Assembly: GCA_024233285.1 (NCBI GenBank)
Contig: JACKPU010000003.1
Span: 124,001 to 188,000, forward strand
From: Opitutaceae bacterium
GTDB taxonomy: Bacteria; Verrucomicrobiota; Verrucomicrobiia; Opitutales; Opitutaceae
Length of the DNA: 64,000 nt
Direction of reading: 5' to 3'
Part shown: positions 25,131 through 33,579 of the stretch, in pieces
How the letters are laid out: every line of letters begins with the position of its first letter
How positions within the stretch are numbered: the stretch's first letter is position 1
Notes under the pieces: generated by a model
Database searches by the model: none
The model's input: the letters and a program-made list of their open reading frames with translations, nothing else
What the model was told of the DNA's origin: nothing
Made by a program: the position numbers and the translations under genes

Positions 25131-26891
25131 ATGAAAGCAGTGACGGATCCAGCCAAGCTGATCATGGAGCGCCTGCTGCGGCTGCTCCGGTGGCGCGTCT
25201 GGCTGGCTGAACGTCTGCATCCCACCGAATGGCAGATCACCCTGCTGTGGGCCGCGCTGGCTGGATTCATGGGCGCGTTGGCCTCACTGTTTTTTGCCGC
25301 CTGTGCCGAAGGCGTGCACCAAGTGCTGACCAACTCCAGCGCGGGTGTGGTGGAGTCGATGCGCTTGCTGCCGTGGTGGGCGCGGCTCGGTGTGCCGGCC
25401 TTGGGCGGATTGCTCGCCGGCCTCGTGCTCATGTTGGGCAAACGGTTGGTCAAGGGGCAAAGCTCGACCGATTACATGGAGGCGATCGTGATCGGTGACG
25501 GCAAACTGCCGCTCCGCACGAGCTTGGTCAAAATCACCGCTTCGCTCTTCACGATTGGTTCCGGTGGTTCCATCGGGCGCGAGGGTCCGATGGTGCAATT
25601 GGCGGCCTTGATGGCGTCCCTGCTGGGTCGCTGGCGCAATTTTTCGCGACAACAACTGCGCCTGTTGGTGGCGTGCGGCGCGGCCTCGGGCATCGCTTCG
25701 GCCTATCACGCGCCGATCGGCGGTTCGTTTTTCGTGGCGGAAATCATCCTTGGCACGATCGCGATGGAGAGCCTCGGGGCGCTGGTCGCGGCGGCGGTGG
25801 CGGCGGCGCTCACGATGCAGGTGCTGGGCAACGCCGACACGTTGTATGTGGTGCCGAAGTTCGAATTGCACACGCCGTTCGAGATGGTGCCGTATCTCAT
25901 CCTCGGGCTGATCGCCGGGGCGCTGGCGCCGTTTTTTCTGAAATCGCTGCGCACGGCGGAGGCGCTGTTTGTGGAGACCAAGCTGCCGTTGATCTGGCGG
26001 CTCACGCTGGGCGGCCTGATTGTGGGTGCGATTGCGATCAATGTGCCCGAAGTCTGCGGCAACGGTTACACGGTGGTGGTCGATATCCTCAATGGACACA
26101 TCGCCTGGGTTGCGTTGATCGGCATCATGTGCTGCAAGTGGCTCGCCACCGCCTCGTCGGTGGGCTCGGGCGCGCAGGGCGGGGTGTTTACCCCGACGCT
26201 GTTCATGGGCGCGGCGGGCGGTTATTTGTTCGGCACCGGCGTGGGGGCGCTCTGGCCGCAGGCGGGCATTGATCCGCAGGCGTTCGCCTTGGTGGGCATG
26301 GGCGCGTTTTTGTCGGCCGCGAGCCGGGCGCCGGTCATGGCCGTCATCATGCTGTTCGAGATGACGCTGAGCTACGACATCATCCTGCCGCTGATGCTGT
26401 GCAGTGTGGTCGCGTATTTCACCGCGCGCGGAATCGATTCGCACTCGCTTTATGGCGAGGTGTTGAAGCGCAAGCAGGCCGAGGATCCGACGACGGTGCT
26501 CGAAACCGGATTGGTGCGTGATCTCATCAAGGCGGACCCGCCGACCGTGCCGCCGACCGCGCGGTTTGCCGAGGTGGCCAAACTCTTTCTCACCGTGCGG
26601 GTGAACAATGTCTATGTGACGAACGAGGACGGCCGCTTCGTCGGCGCCGTTTCGTTGCACGATATCAAACCCTACTTGGGCGAACCCGGCGTGGCCGAAT
26701 TGGTATTGGCCGGCGACATCGTGCGGGAGGATTTCCCCCGGTTGCAGCCCGATCAGGCGCTGAGCGAGGCCTTGGGCAAGTTCATCGGCAGTGACGTGCA
26801 ACGCCTGCCGGTGGTGGCGGCGGATGGTTATTTGTTGGGCAGCATTTCAAAAAACGACCTGATGCTGGCTCTGGTGGAGAAGCGCAAGTAG
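25131..26891 (+). CDS. ClC-type chloride channel/transporter with CBS pair
   Basis: 586 aa. Ten or more hydrophobic helices carry the anion-site motifs GSGGSIGREGP (about 142-152) and GSGAQGGVFTP (about 346). Glu in GREGP is the gating glutamate of the family. The cytoplasmic tail (about 461-586) reads as two CBS domains, VRDLIKADPPTVPPTARFAEV and IVREDFPRLQPDQAL, which often bind adenine nucleotides. The 183 bp upstream shows no clear gene or hairpin. Monocistronic as far as seen. Confidence 0.93.
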   Translation: MKAVTDPAKLIMERLLRLLRWRVWLAERLHPTEWQITLLWAALAGFMGALASLFFAACAEGVHQVLTNSSAGVVESMRLLPWWARLGVPALGGLLAGLVLMLGKRLVKGQSSTDYMEAIVIGDGKLPLRTSLVKITASLFTIGSGGSIGREGPMVQLAALMASLLGRWRNFSRQQLRLLVACGAASGIASAYHAPIGGSFFVAEIILGTIAMESLGALVAAAVAAALTMQVLGNADTLYVVPKFELHTPFEMVPYLILGLIAGALAPFFLKSLRTAEALFVETKLPLIWRLTLGGLIVGAIAINVPEVCGNGYTVVVDILNGHIAWVALIGIMCCKWLATASSVGSGAQGGVFTPTLFMGAAGGYLFGTGVGALWPQAGIDPQAFALVGMGAFLSAASRAPVMAVIMLFEMTLSYDIILPLMLCSVVAYFTARGIDSHSLYGEVLKRKQAEDPTTVLETGLVRDLIKADPPTVPPTARFAEVAKLFLTVRVNNVYVTNEDGRFVGAVSLHDIKPYLGEPGVAELVLAGDIVREDFPRLQPDQALSEALGKFIGSDVQRLPVVAADGYLLGSISKNDLMLALVEKRK

Positions 26892-26973
26892 CTCAAATAC
26901 AGCGGCTAACGATTGACGGGAAGGGTCGGGGAACCCGGCGGTGTGGAGGGTGATGTCCGGTGCTTTTGCCGCG

Positions 26974-27006
26974 TTGTAACAGACCCGACACGGATTCGTA
27001 ACAATC
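26974..27006 (+). promoter_or_regulatory. Pho-box-like triple repeat upstream of the phosphate porin
   Basis: Three consecutive 11-mers, TTGTAACAGAC, CCGACACGGAT and TCGTAACAATC, align column by column. The 11-bp period matches known PhoB/PhoP boxes. They end 53 bp before the porin ATG. Binding by a PhoB-type regulator is inferred; no phoB/phoR genes are in the window. Confidence 0.55.
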
Positions 27007-27059
27007 GTCCGCTAAAACCGTCTGCGTCTCAACCCTACCAACACAAATCGAACAAACCT

Positions 27060-28337
27060 ATGTTCTCACTTAAATCGAAATGGGCCGCTTTGCTTGCAGG
27101 CGTTGCCCTTGCAGTCAGTCCGGTCATGGCCGGTGATGCCGGTGCTTTGCTGGATGCGCTCGTGCGCAAAGGCATTCTCACCGATCAGGAAGCGGAGGAT
27201 CTGCGTGCGGATCTTTCCCGTGACTCGCAAGAGTTCGTCATCGCCTCGACCTCTGCCGGCAAGAGCACCAACTCCATCGGCTTGAACGGTCGCATTCAGT
27301 TGCAGTATGCCGGCCTCGGCAGCGACCAGAACATCCCCGGCGTGAACCAAATGTTCATGCGCCGTATTTACTTCGGCATGAATGCCGGTATCGGCGCCGA
27401 CTGGACCGCCAATTTCCTCTATGACTTCGCCGGCGGCGGCTTCGACAAGGCTTTCGTGCAGTGGAAGGGCTATCTCGGTGACGAGGCCATCGCTCTCGAT
27501 TTCGGTCTGCGCAAGGTGAACTTCGGTTACGAAGAAACGACCTCGTCGGGCAGCTTGAAGGCGATCGAGCGCTCCCCGGTCACGCGCTATTTCGTCGAGC
27601 CCAACAACGGCCGCCGCCTCGGTGCCGGCAGCTATCGCGTTGGTGCGTTCCTTGACGGCGGCAGCTCCGATGTCCGCAAGGGCAAGGCCACCGGCCTGTT
27701 TTACGGCGCGGCGCTCACCACGCAGACCCGCACCGACACCTTCGGTGACGGTTCGGCCGATGGCATCAAATACAGCGGCAACGGCAGCGGCGCGCTCAAT
27801 TCGACCGCGATGTGGGCCAATGTCGGTTACTCGCTCATCAACCCGGGCTCCAAGCTGATGGTGGGGGCCGCCTATGGTTTCCTGCCTGACGTCGGTGGTG
27901 CCGGCAATACGAACTTCGGCAAGGGCTACGACATCAGCGAGTATTCCGTTTACTTCGATTTCACCTCCGGTGCCTTCAACCTCGCCGGTGAATATCTCTC
28001 CGCGACGGTCGACAATGCCCTCGCCGGCGGCACCAAGGACGCCAAGCCGTCCGGTTACTGGATCCAGCCCTCGTTTGCGGTTAATGAGAAACTCGAGTTG
28101 GTCGCCCGTTACAGTCAGGTCGACGCCGATGGTCGCAACATTCGTGCGTCGGACGGCATCCGTTCCGCCCCGGCCGTTCGCACCGGTCAGGAGCTCGAGG
28201 AAGTCTACCTCGGTCTCAACTACTTCATCGTCAATCAGGACGTCAAACTCCAGGTCGGCTACATCAACGGCAAGCTGAGCAACGGCGGCAGTGAGAAAGT
28301 GGACGGCGTCCGTTCGCAGCTCCAAGTCAACTTCTAA
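27060..28337 (+). CDS. OprP/OprO-type phosphate-selective porin
   Basis: 425 aa outer-membrane beta-barrel. The signal peptide FSLKSKWAALLAGVALAVSPVMA is followed by a short helical segment ALLDALVRKGILTDQEAEDLRADL, typical of this porin class. Alternating amphipathic strands run to a C-terminal phenylalanine (SQLQVNF), the outer-membrane insertion signature. The frame extends upstream to 26913, but the signal peptide fixes the start at 27060. Phosphate specificity is inferred from its place directly ahead of pstSCAB-phoU and from the Pho-box-like repeats. Confidence 0.88.
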   Translation: MFSLKSKWAALLAGVALAVSPVMAGDAGALLDALVRKGILTDQEAEDLRADLSRDSQEFVIASTSAGKSTNSIGLNGRIQLQYAGLGSDQNIPGVNQMFMRRIYFGMNAGIGADWTANFLYDFAGGGFDKAFVQWKGYLGDEAIALDFGLRKVNFGYEETTSSGSLKAIERSPVTRYFVEPNNGRRLGAGSYRVGAFLDGGSSDVRKGKATGLFYGAALTTQTRTDTFGDGSADGIKYSGNGSGALNSTAMWANVGYSLINPGSKLMVGAAYGFLPDVGGAGNTNFGKGYDISEYSVYFDFTSGAFNLAGEYLSATVDNALAGGTKDAKPSGYWIQPSFAVNEKLELVARYSQVDADGRNIRASDGIRSAPAVRTGQELEEVYLGLNYFIVNQDVKLQVGYINGKLSNGGSEKVDGVRSQLQVNF

Positions 28338-28373
28338 TCCGATCAGAACCGAAATCCCACAAAATCGACAGAC

Positions 28374-29180
28374 ATGAAAAAACTACTCATCCTTTCTCTC
28401 GCGGCCCTCGCTGCGACGACGATGCAAGCCCAGAAGCTTGTGATCAAAGGTTCCGACACGCTCGGCGCGAAACTCGTGCCCATGCTCGCCGAGGAATACA
28501 AGGCCATGCACCCCGGCGTCAGCTTTGAGATCGCCGCCGAAGGCTCCACCACCGGCATCGCTGCGATCATCGACAGCACCGCCGACATCGGCATGGCTTC
28601 GCGCCGCGCCAAGCCGACCGAAATGTCGGCCGCCAAGGCCAAGGGTATCGCGATGAAGCCCACGATCGTGTGCTTCGACGGCATTGCGGTCATCGTCAAC
28701 AGCAACAATCCGATCGGCGAGCTCACGAAGCGTCAGGTGGAGCAGATCTTCACCGGTGATGTCACCGACTGGTCTGCAGTCGGCGGCGCCTCGGGCACGA
28801 TCTCGGTTTACACCCGCAACACCTCCTCGGGAACGTATTCCGATTTCAAGGATCTCGCGATGAAGAAGCGCGACTACGCCGGTTCCTCGCAAAAGATGGC
28901 CGGTAACGAGCAGATTGTCTCCGAAGTTGCGAAAAACCCGAACGGCATCGGTTACGTCGGTCTGGCCTACATTCATGAGGATGGCATCAAGGTCGTCACC
29001 ATTGAAGGCGGCACCCCGACCAAGGAGAGCGTGCTGGCCAAGAAGTATCCCTACGCCCGTCCGACCTTCTATTACACCAACGGCGAGCCCGAAGGTGAAG
29101 CCGCCAAATTCATCGACTTCACGCTGAGCGAAGCCGGTCAAAAGATCGTCGAACAAATCGGTTTCGTGCCGGTTCGCTGA
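28374..29180 (+). CDS. pstS: PstS phosphate-binding protein
   Basis: 268 aa periplasmic substrate-binding protein of the high-affinity phosphate ABC importer. The signal peptide MKKLLILSLAALAATTMQA leads into LVIKGSDTLGAKLVP. Phosphate-contacting segments are visible: AAEGSTTGIAAIIDSTADIGMASR and YTRNTSSGTYSDF. The gene is short compared with E. coli PstS (about 320 after processing) and is of the compact type. It starts 36 bp after the porin, so the porin and transporter are probably one transcript. Confidence 0.94.
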   Translation: MKKLLILSLAALAATTMQAQKLVIKGSDTLGAKLVPMLAEEYKAMHPGVSFEIAAEGSTTGIAAIIDSTADIGMASRRAKPTEMSAAKAKGIAMKPTIVCFDGIAVIVNSNNPIGELTKRQVEQIFTGDVTDWSAVGGASGTISVYTRNTSSGTYSDFKDLAMKKRDYAGSSQKMAGNEQIVSEVAKNPNGIGYVGLAYIHEDGIKVVTIEGGTPTKESVLAKKYPYARPTFYYTNGEPEGEAAKFIDFTLSEAGQKIVEQIGFVPVR

Positions 29181-29201
29181 GTGTTTCCAAAACTGTGACA
29201 C

Positions 29202-29233
29202 AAGCCCGCTTGACCAAGCGTCGGCGGGCTTTT
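29202..29233 (+). terminator. Hairpin between pstS and pstC (partial terminator or processing site)
   Basis: Arms AAGCCCGC (29202-29209) and GCGGGCTT (29224-29231) form an 8-bp stem, followed by TT. The 14-nt loop has its own CGCTT/AAGCG pairing. The short T-run suggests only partial termination or RNA protection, which would give more PstS than permease. Confidence 0.6.
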
Positions 29234-29270
29234 GTCATTCGCAGGGCAACCTATCCAACGTTCCCGCTTC

Positions 29271-30869
29271 ATGCCTGAAGAACCCAACGCCGCGCCTGAC
29301 TCCTTCCCGATCAAAAAGTCCCGGGCGCGATTTCTCGGTCTCAGTCTCGACGATGTCATCCGCAGCTTTTTCGGCGGCAATGCAATTGTCTCTGTCGTCG
29401 TGCTCGCGTTGATCACGGTATTCCTTTTCCGCGAGGGTTTCGGTTTCTTTGCCCAGAATCGAGACAACCTCCGCATCTACCGTCAGGCCGGGCTGGAATA
29501 CGTCGATTACATCCGCCAGCAGGTCGACGATCACACGGCGCTCAGCCGCTACCTTTCGGACCTGCGACTGCGCCTTTTCAACCACTACCGCGCCGAGGGC
29601 ATGGACATCGCCGCGGCCAATCGTGAGCTCGCGGCCTTCGATGATTTTGCCGGCAGTTACAGCGATACCGTCGTGGATATCCGCGGTTTGCTGTCCGACA
29701 TGACCGACGTGGCTTCGACCATCAAGACGAAGTTCCTCGTGATGGAGGATCGGCGCACCGAGCGGGCCCAATTGCTTTCGGCCGGCAAACGCGAAGAGGC
29801 CGCCGCGGTAAAAATTGAAGATGTCGATTTTCGCGCCGAGCTCGAACCCTTGATCGGATTGCTGCCGTATTATCAGGACCTAAACGCGGAGTTTGCCCGC
29901 AACCTGCAGGAAGCCGCCCAAGCGGCCCCGGCGATGCCGACGGCTGAGTTTCAGCAACGGCTCGACCGGTTTGAAAAACTGAACCGCGATTTTGTCGCCG
30001 GTTTTCCCGCCATCGAACAAAACATGGCGCAGTGGGACTATCATCAAGAGGTTCCGATGTCCCGCGCCTTCACGTCGTTCCTGTTCGGCCGGCAGTGGCT
30101 GACCGCCAGCTTCTGGCAGGACTGGTATGGAATGGTCCCGCTTTTGGTCGGGTCGATGATGGTTTCCTTCGTGGCCTTGTGTCTCGCTGTGCCCCTCGGC
30201 GTCGGCGCCGCAATTTACGTCAACCAGATTGCGAGCGAGGCCGAGCGCAAATTCATCAAACCGTGCATCGAGTTCATCGCGGCGATACCGTCTGTGGTGC
30301 TCGGCTTTTTTGGCATCGCCGTGCTTGGTCAGTTGCTGCGCACGCTGTCGCAGCAGGAGTGGATGGCCTGGGTCCCGGGCTTTCCCTACAGCGAACGTCT
30401 CAATATTCTGACGGCGGGCTGTCTGCTCGCGCTCATTGCCGTGCCGACGATTTTTACCTTGGCGGAGGACGCGCTCAATAATGTGCCGCGGCCGTTCAAG
30501 GAGGCCTCGCTGGCGCTGGGCGCCACGCGGTTGCAGACGATTTTGCGCATCATCGTGCCAGCCTCGCTCTCCGGCATCATTTCCGCCGTGTTGCTCGGCC
30601 TGGGACGAGTGATTGGCGAAACCATGGTCGTGCTGCTTTGCGCGGGCAACCGCATCGCGATTCCCGATTTCACCGCCGGTCTCGCCGTCTTCACCCAACC
30701 GGTGCACACCATGACCGGTATCATCGCCCAGGAAATGGGCGAAGTCGTGCACGGCAGCATTCATTACCGTGCGCTTTTCGTGGTGGGCATTGTGCTGTTC
30801 TTCCTCGCGCTGGTGATCAACTACTTCGCGCAAAAGATCGTCCACCGCTACCGCATCTCAATTGGCTGA
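29271..30869 (+). CDS. pstC: PstC phosphate permease with large periplasmic insertion
   Basis: 532 aa, versus about 300-320 in most PstC. A first membrane helix (about 35-55) is followed by a ~220-residue mostly helical, charged region before the usual permease core starts near LLVGSMMVSFVALCLAVPLG. The ABC coupling loop is intact: EASLALGATRLQTILRIIVPASLSGI. It forms the membrane channel with PstA. MPEEPNAAPDSFP is taken as start; an earlier in-frame start at 29232 falls in the terminator-like hairpin. Confidence 0.92.
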   Translation: MPEEPNAAPDSFPIKKSRARFLGLSLDDVIRSFFGGNAIVSVVVLALITVFLFREGFGFFAQNRDNLRIYRQAGLEYVDYIRQQVDDHTALSRYLSDLRLRLFNHYRAEGMDIAAANRELAAFDDFAGSYSDTVVDIRGLLSDMTDVASTIKTKFLVMEDRRTERAQLLSAGKREEAAAVKIEDVDFRAELEPLIGLLPYYQDLNAEFARNLQEAAQAAPAMPTAEFQQRLDRFEKLNRDFVAGFPAIEQNMAQWDYHQEVPMSRAFTSFLFGRQWLTASFWQDWYGMVPLLVGSMMVSFVALCLAVPLGVGAAIYVNQIASEAERKFIKPCIEFIAAIPSVVLGFFGIAVLGQLLRTLSQQEWMAWVPGFPYSERLNILTAGCLLALIAVPTIFTLAEDALNNVPRPFKEASLALGATRLQTILRIIVPASLSGIISAVLLGLGRVIGETMVVLLCAGNRIAIPDFTAGLAVFTQPVHTMTGIIAQEMGEVVHGSIHYRALFVVGIVLFFLALVINYFAQKIVHRYRISIG

Positions 30870-30873
30870 CGTC

Positions 30874-31923
30874 ATGGCACTCTCCGATACCGGCAATCCT
30901 TTCATCAAGCGCTCCAATCCCGCCACGCGCTGGGAGCAGCGGGTATTCTGGGCTTTTCGCATGGCCACCTATCTGGTGCTTTTTTGCGGCCTTTCGGTTT
31001 TCGGCACCATCTTTTTCAAAGGGTCGGGCACGCTGTTCAAATCCGAGTTCCCCTTCATCAATACGACCTTTCTGACCGAGGCGCCGGAGACGCTCCACGT
31101 CTTCAGTTACGAAGGGAAGGATTACGAAATGGGCGACTCCGAGTTCCGCGAATTCAAGGAAGCGAACCCCGCGGCGGCGAAGGTTCGGACCGCGAGCTAC
31201 GTGTATTCGGCCGGCGGCATCTGGCCGTGCATCGTGGGCACGGTGCTGCTGGTGGTCGGATCCATGACCATCGCCCTGATCCTCGGCGTTTGCGCGGCGG
31301 TTTATCTGAATGAATACGCGAAGGAGGGGCGATTCATCCGTTTTGTGCGGCTGGCGATCCTCAATCTCGCGGGTGTGCCGTCGATTGTGTTCGGCCTCTT
31401 CGGCTTCGGCATGTTCGTCAATTTCTTCGGCTGGAATGTCTCGCTCCTGGCCGGCTGGTTCACCCTGGCCTTCATGGTGCTTCCGGTGGTGATCACCGCT
31501 TCGGAAGAATCACTCAAGGCCGTGCCGAAGGGGTTCCGCGAGGGTTCGCTCGCGCTTGGCGCGACCCGCTGGCAGACCATTCGCAAGAACGTGCTGCCCT
31601 ACGCGCTGCCCGGCATTCTCACCTCCTCGATTCTGGGCATCGCCCGCGTGGCCGGCGAGACCGCCCCGATCATGTTCACTGCGGCCTATGTGGTGCGCGA
31701 CAAGCTCCCGTGGGAGGATTTGAAAAACGCCGGCGACTTCTTCTTCCAAGGTGTCATGGCGCTGCCTTACCACATCTACGTGGTCAGCTCCAAGATCCCG
31801 CAGAATGAATACACCGAACGGGTGCAATACGGCACTGCGTTCGTCTTTCTGATGATCGTCGCCAGCATTGCCGCGACGTCGATCCTGCTTCGCAACCATC
31901 TCCGCAACCGCTACAAATGGTGA
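30874..31923 (+). CDS. pstA: PstA phosphate permease
   Basis: 349 aa. Second membrane subunit of the phosphate importer. After the first helix there is a ~60-residue periplasmic loop (FKSEFPFINTTF…ASYVYSAGG), then the permease core beginning GTVLLVVGSMTIALILG. The coupling helix EGSLALGATRWQTIRKNVLPYALPGI is clear. It starts 4 bp after the pstC stop, and its own stop overlaps the pstB start. Confidence 0.93.
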   Translation: MALSDTGNPFIKRSNPATRWEQRVFWAFRMATYLVLFCGLSVFGTIFFKGSGTLFKSEFPFINTTFLTEAPETLHVFSYEGKDYEMGDSEFREFKEANPAAAKVRTASYVYSAGGIWPCIVGTVLLVVGSMTIALILGVCAAVYLNEYAKEGRFIRFVRLAILNLAGVPSIVFGLFGFGMFVNFFGWNVSLLAGWFTLAFMVLPVVITASEESLKAVPKGFREGSLALGATRWQTIRKNVLPYALPGILTSSILGIARVAGETAPIMFTAAYVVRDKLPWEDLKNAGDFFFQGVMALPYHIYVVSSKIPQNEYTERVQYGTAFVFLMIVASIAATSILLRNHLRNRYKW

Positions 31924-32774
31924 CCACCGCCCCTATCATGGACAATCGCCCGCCCGCCAGCACTGAACCCGCTTCACGTCGTGACGAAGCCGCGCCCGCC
32001 CAACCTGCACCGGTGGGACGCACGCTGATCGACATCGATCACGTGGATTTTTACTACGGTGAAAACCAGGCCCTCTTCGACATCAACATGAAGCTTGAGG
32101 AGAAGAAGGTCACCGCGTTTATCGGTCCGTCGGGTTGCGGCAAATCAACCTTGTTGCGGTGTCTCAACCGCATGAACGACCTGATCGACGGCACCGCGGT
32201 CAAGCGCGGGCAGATTCGCATTCGCGGCACCGACATTTACAGTCCCGAAGTCGATGTGATCGAGCTGCGCAAACGGGTCGGCATGGTCTTCCAAAAGTCG
32301 AACCCATTCCCGAAATCCATCTACGAAAACATCACCTACGGCCTCCGTCTTCAAGGCGTGAACGACAAATCAAGGCTGGATGAAGTGGTGGAAAAGTCCC
32401 TCCGCGGCGCTGCGCTGTGGGATGAAGTGAAGGACCGCCTCCACACCTCCGGTTTGGGTCTCTCGGGCGGCCAGCAGCAGCGCTTGTGCATTGCCCGCGC
32501 CATCGCGGTGGAGCCGGAGATCATTTTGATGGATGAGCCCTGTTCGGCGCTCGACCCGATTTCGACCTCAAAGGTCGAGGAACTTATTCATGAGCTGAAG
32601 GACCGCTTCACCATCGTGATTGTCACGCACAACATGCAACAGGCGGCGCGCTGCTCGGATAAGACGGCTTTCTTTTATCTCGGCCGCCTGATCGAATATG
32701 CCGACACGCAGACCATCTTCATGAACCCCGCCAACGCGCAAACCGAGGCCTATGTCTCCGGGCGATTCGGCTAA
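31917..32774 (+). CDS. pstB: PstB phosphate-import ATPase
   Basis: 285 aa. All ABC ATPase motifs are present: Walker A GPSGCGKSTLLRCLNRMND, Q-loop VFQKSNPFPKSIYENI, signature LSGGQQQRLCIARA, Walker B IILMDEPCSALDP and the switch His in VTHNMQQ. The sequence is highly PstB-specific. An unusual 30-residue Pro/Ala-rich N-terminal tail precedes the domain. The ATG at 31917 overlaps the pstA stop; a second ATG at 31938 is possible. Confidence 0.95.
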   Translation: MVTTAPIMDNRPPASTEPASRRDEAAPAQPAPVGRTLIDIDHVDFYYGENQALFDINMKLEEKKVTAFIGPSGCGKSTLLRCLNRMNDLIDGTAVKRGQIRIRGTDIYSPEVDVIELRKRVGMVFQKSNPFPKSIYENITYGLRLQGVNDKSRLDEVVEKSLRGAALWDEVKDRLHTSGLGLSGGQQQRLCIARAIAVEPEIILMDEPCSALDPISTSKVEELIHELKDRFTIVIVTHNMQQAARCSDKTAFFYLGRLIEYADTQTIFMNPANAQTEAYVSGRFG

Positions 32775-32797
32775 GTGCCAAACGGGCCGCATAAATT

Positions 32798-32883
32798 CCA
32801 AAGGCCCAAACTCCCAATTTCCAAAATAGATACCCGCAACCCGACCAGCCTCGATCCCGCCGCTTTGGCGTTTGGACCTTTGG
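32798..32883. repeat. Inverted repeat of the CCAAAGG-CCAAAC type
   Basis: The left arm (32798-32817) and right arm (32864-32883) are complementary at about 17 of 20 positions, built from CCAAAG/CTTTGG units, around a 46-nt loop. It fills the pstB–phoU gap. It may fold in the mRNA and affect phoU expression, or be a passive dispersed repeat. Confidence 0.65.
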
Positions 32884-32902
32884 CCTTTGAGATTTTTTCA
32901 TC

Positions 32903-33577
32903 ATGAAACGCTTCTTCGACACCGAACTCGAAACCTTCCGCACCTCCCTCATCAAGATGGGCGAAACTGCGATTGCCCAGACCCAGGATGCGATGAAGGC
33001 GCTGGTAGACGGCGACGTCGGACTCGCGGACCGCGTGGTGGCGCGGGACGACGAGCTGGACCAGCTCGAAGTCAAGATTGACGAGGAAGCCATCCGTTAC
33101 ATGAACCTGCGTGCGCCGATCGCCTCGGACCTGCGCCTCGTGATTGTCGGCATGAAGGCTTCGCACGATCTCGAACGCGTCGGCGACGAGGCGACGGGCA
33201 TCGCCAAGCGTGCCGTGCGTCTGGCCGGCGAGCCGCCGCTGAAGCCTTATGTCGATTTGCCGCGCATGGCCAACATGGCCGCGCAAATGCTGCGCGATGC
33301 ACTGGAGTGCTTTCTCAACGGCGATGCGGCCAAGGCGGAGGCCGTGATCCGGCGCGACGGCGAAGTGGATGCCTTGAACAAGCAGCTTTACCGCGAGCTC
33401 ACCAGTTTCATGTTGGAAAGCCCCGGCACGATCAGCCGCGCGATCGAGCTCATGTTCATTTCGAAATCAATCGAACGCATCGCCGATCACGCCACCAACA
33501 TCGCCGAGGAGATGATCTACCTAGCCAAGGGCAAGGACGTGCGCCACGACCAGAATCTTAAGAAGGGCGTTTCCTGA
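32903..33577 (+). CDS. phoU: PhoU phosphate-signalling regulator
   Basis: 224 aa, the usual length. Two repeated three-helix bundles, each with an acidic metal-binding stretch: MKASHDLERVGDEATGIAKRA and MFISKSIERIADHATNIAEEM (E/D-x-x-x-D type). PhoU links the Pst transporter to the PhoR kinase and limits phosphate uptake. It is the last gene of the porin–pstSCAB–phoU unit, separated from pstB by a 128-bp gap holding an inverted repeat. Confidence 0.95.
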   Translation: MKRFFDTELETFRTSLIKMGETAIAQTQDAMKALVDGDVGLADRVVARDDELDQLEVKIDEEAIRYMNLRAPIASDLRLVIVGMKASHDLERVGDEATGIAKRAVRLAGEPPLKPYVDLPRMANMAAQMLRDALECFLNGDAAKAEAVIRRDGEVDALNKQLYRELTSFMLESPGTISRAIELMFISKSIERIADHATNIAEEMIYLAKGKDVRHDQNLKKGVS

Positions 33578-33579
33578 GT

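Noticed and set aside
25284..26801. Open frame of about 500 codons on the minus strand within the ClC gene
   Set aside because: The plus strand carries GREGP and the other ClC motifs. The opposite frame is rich in Arg, His and Gln, typical of antisense translation of GC-rich membrane proteins.
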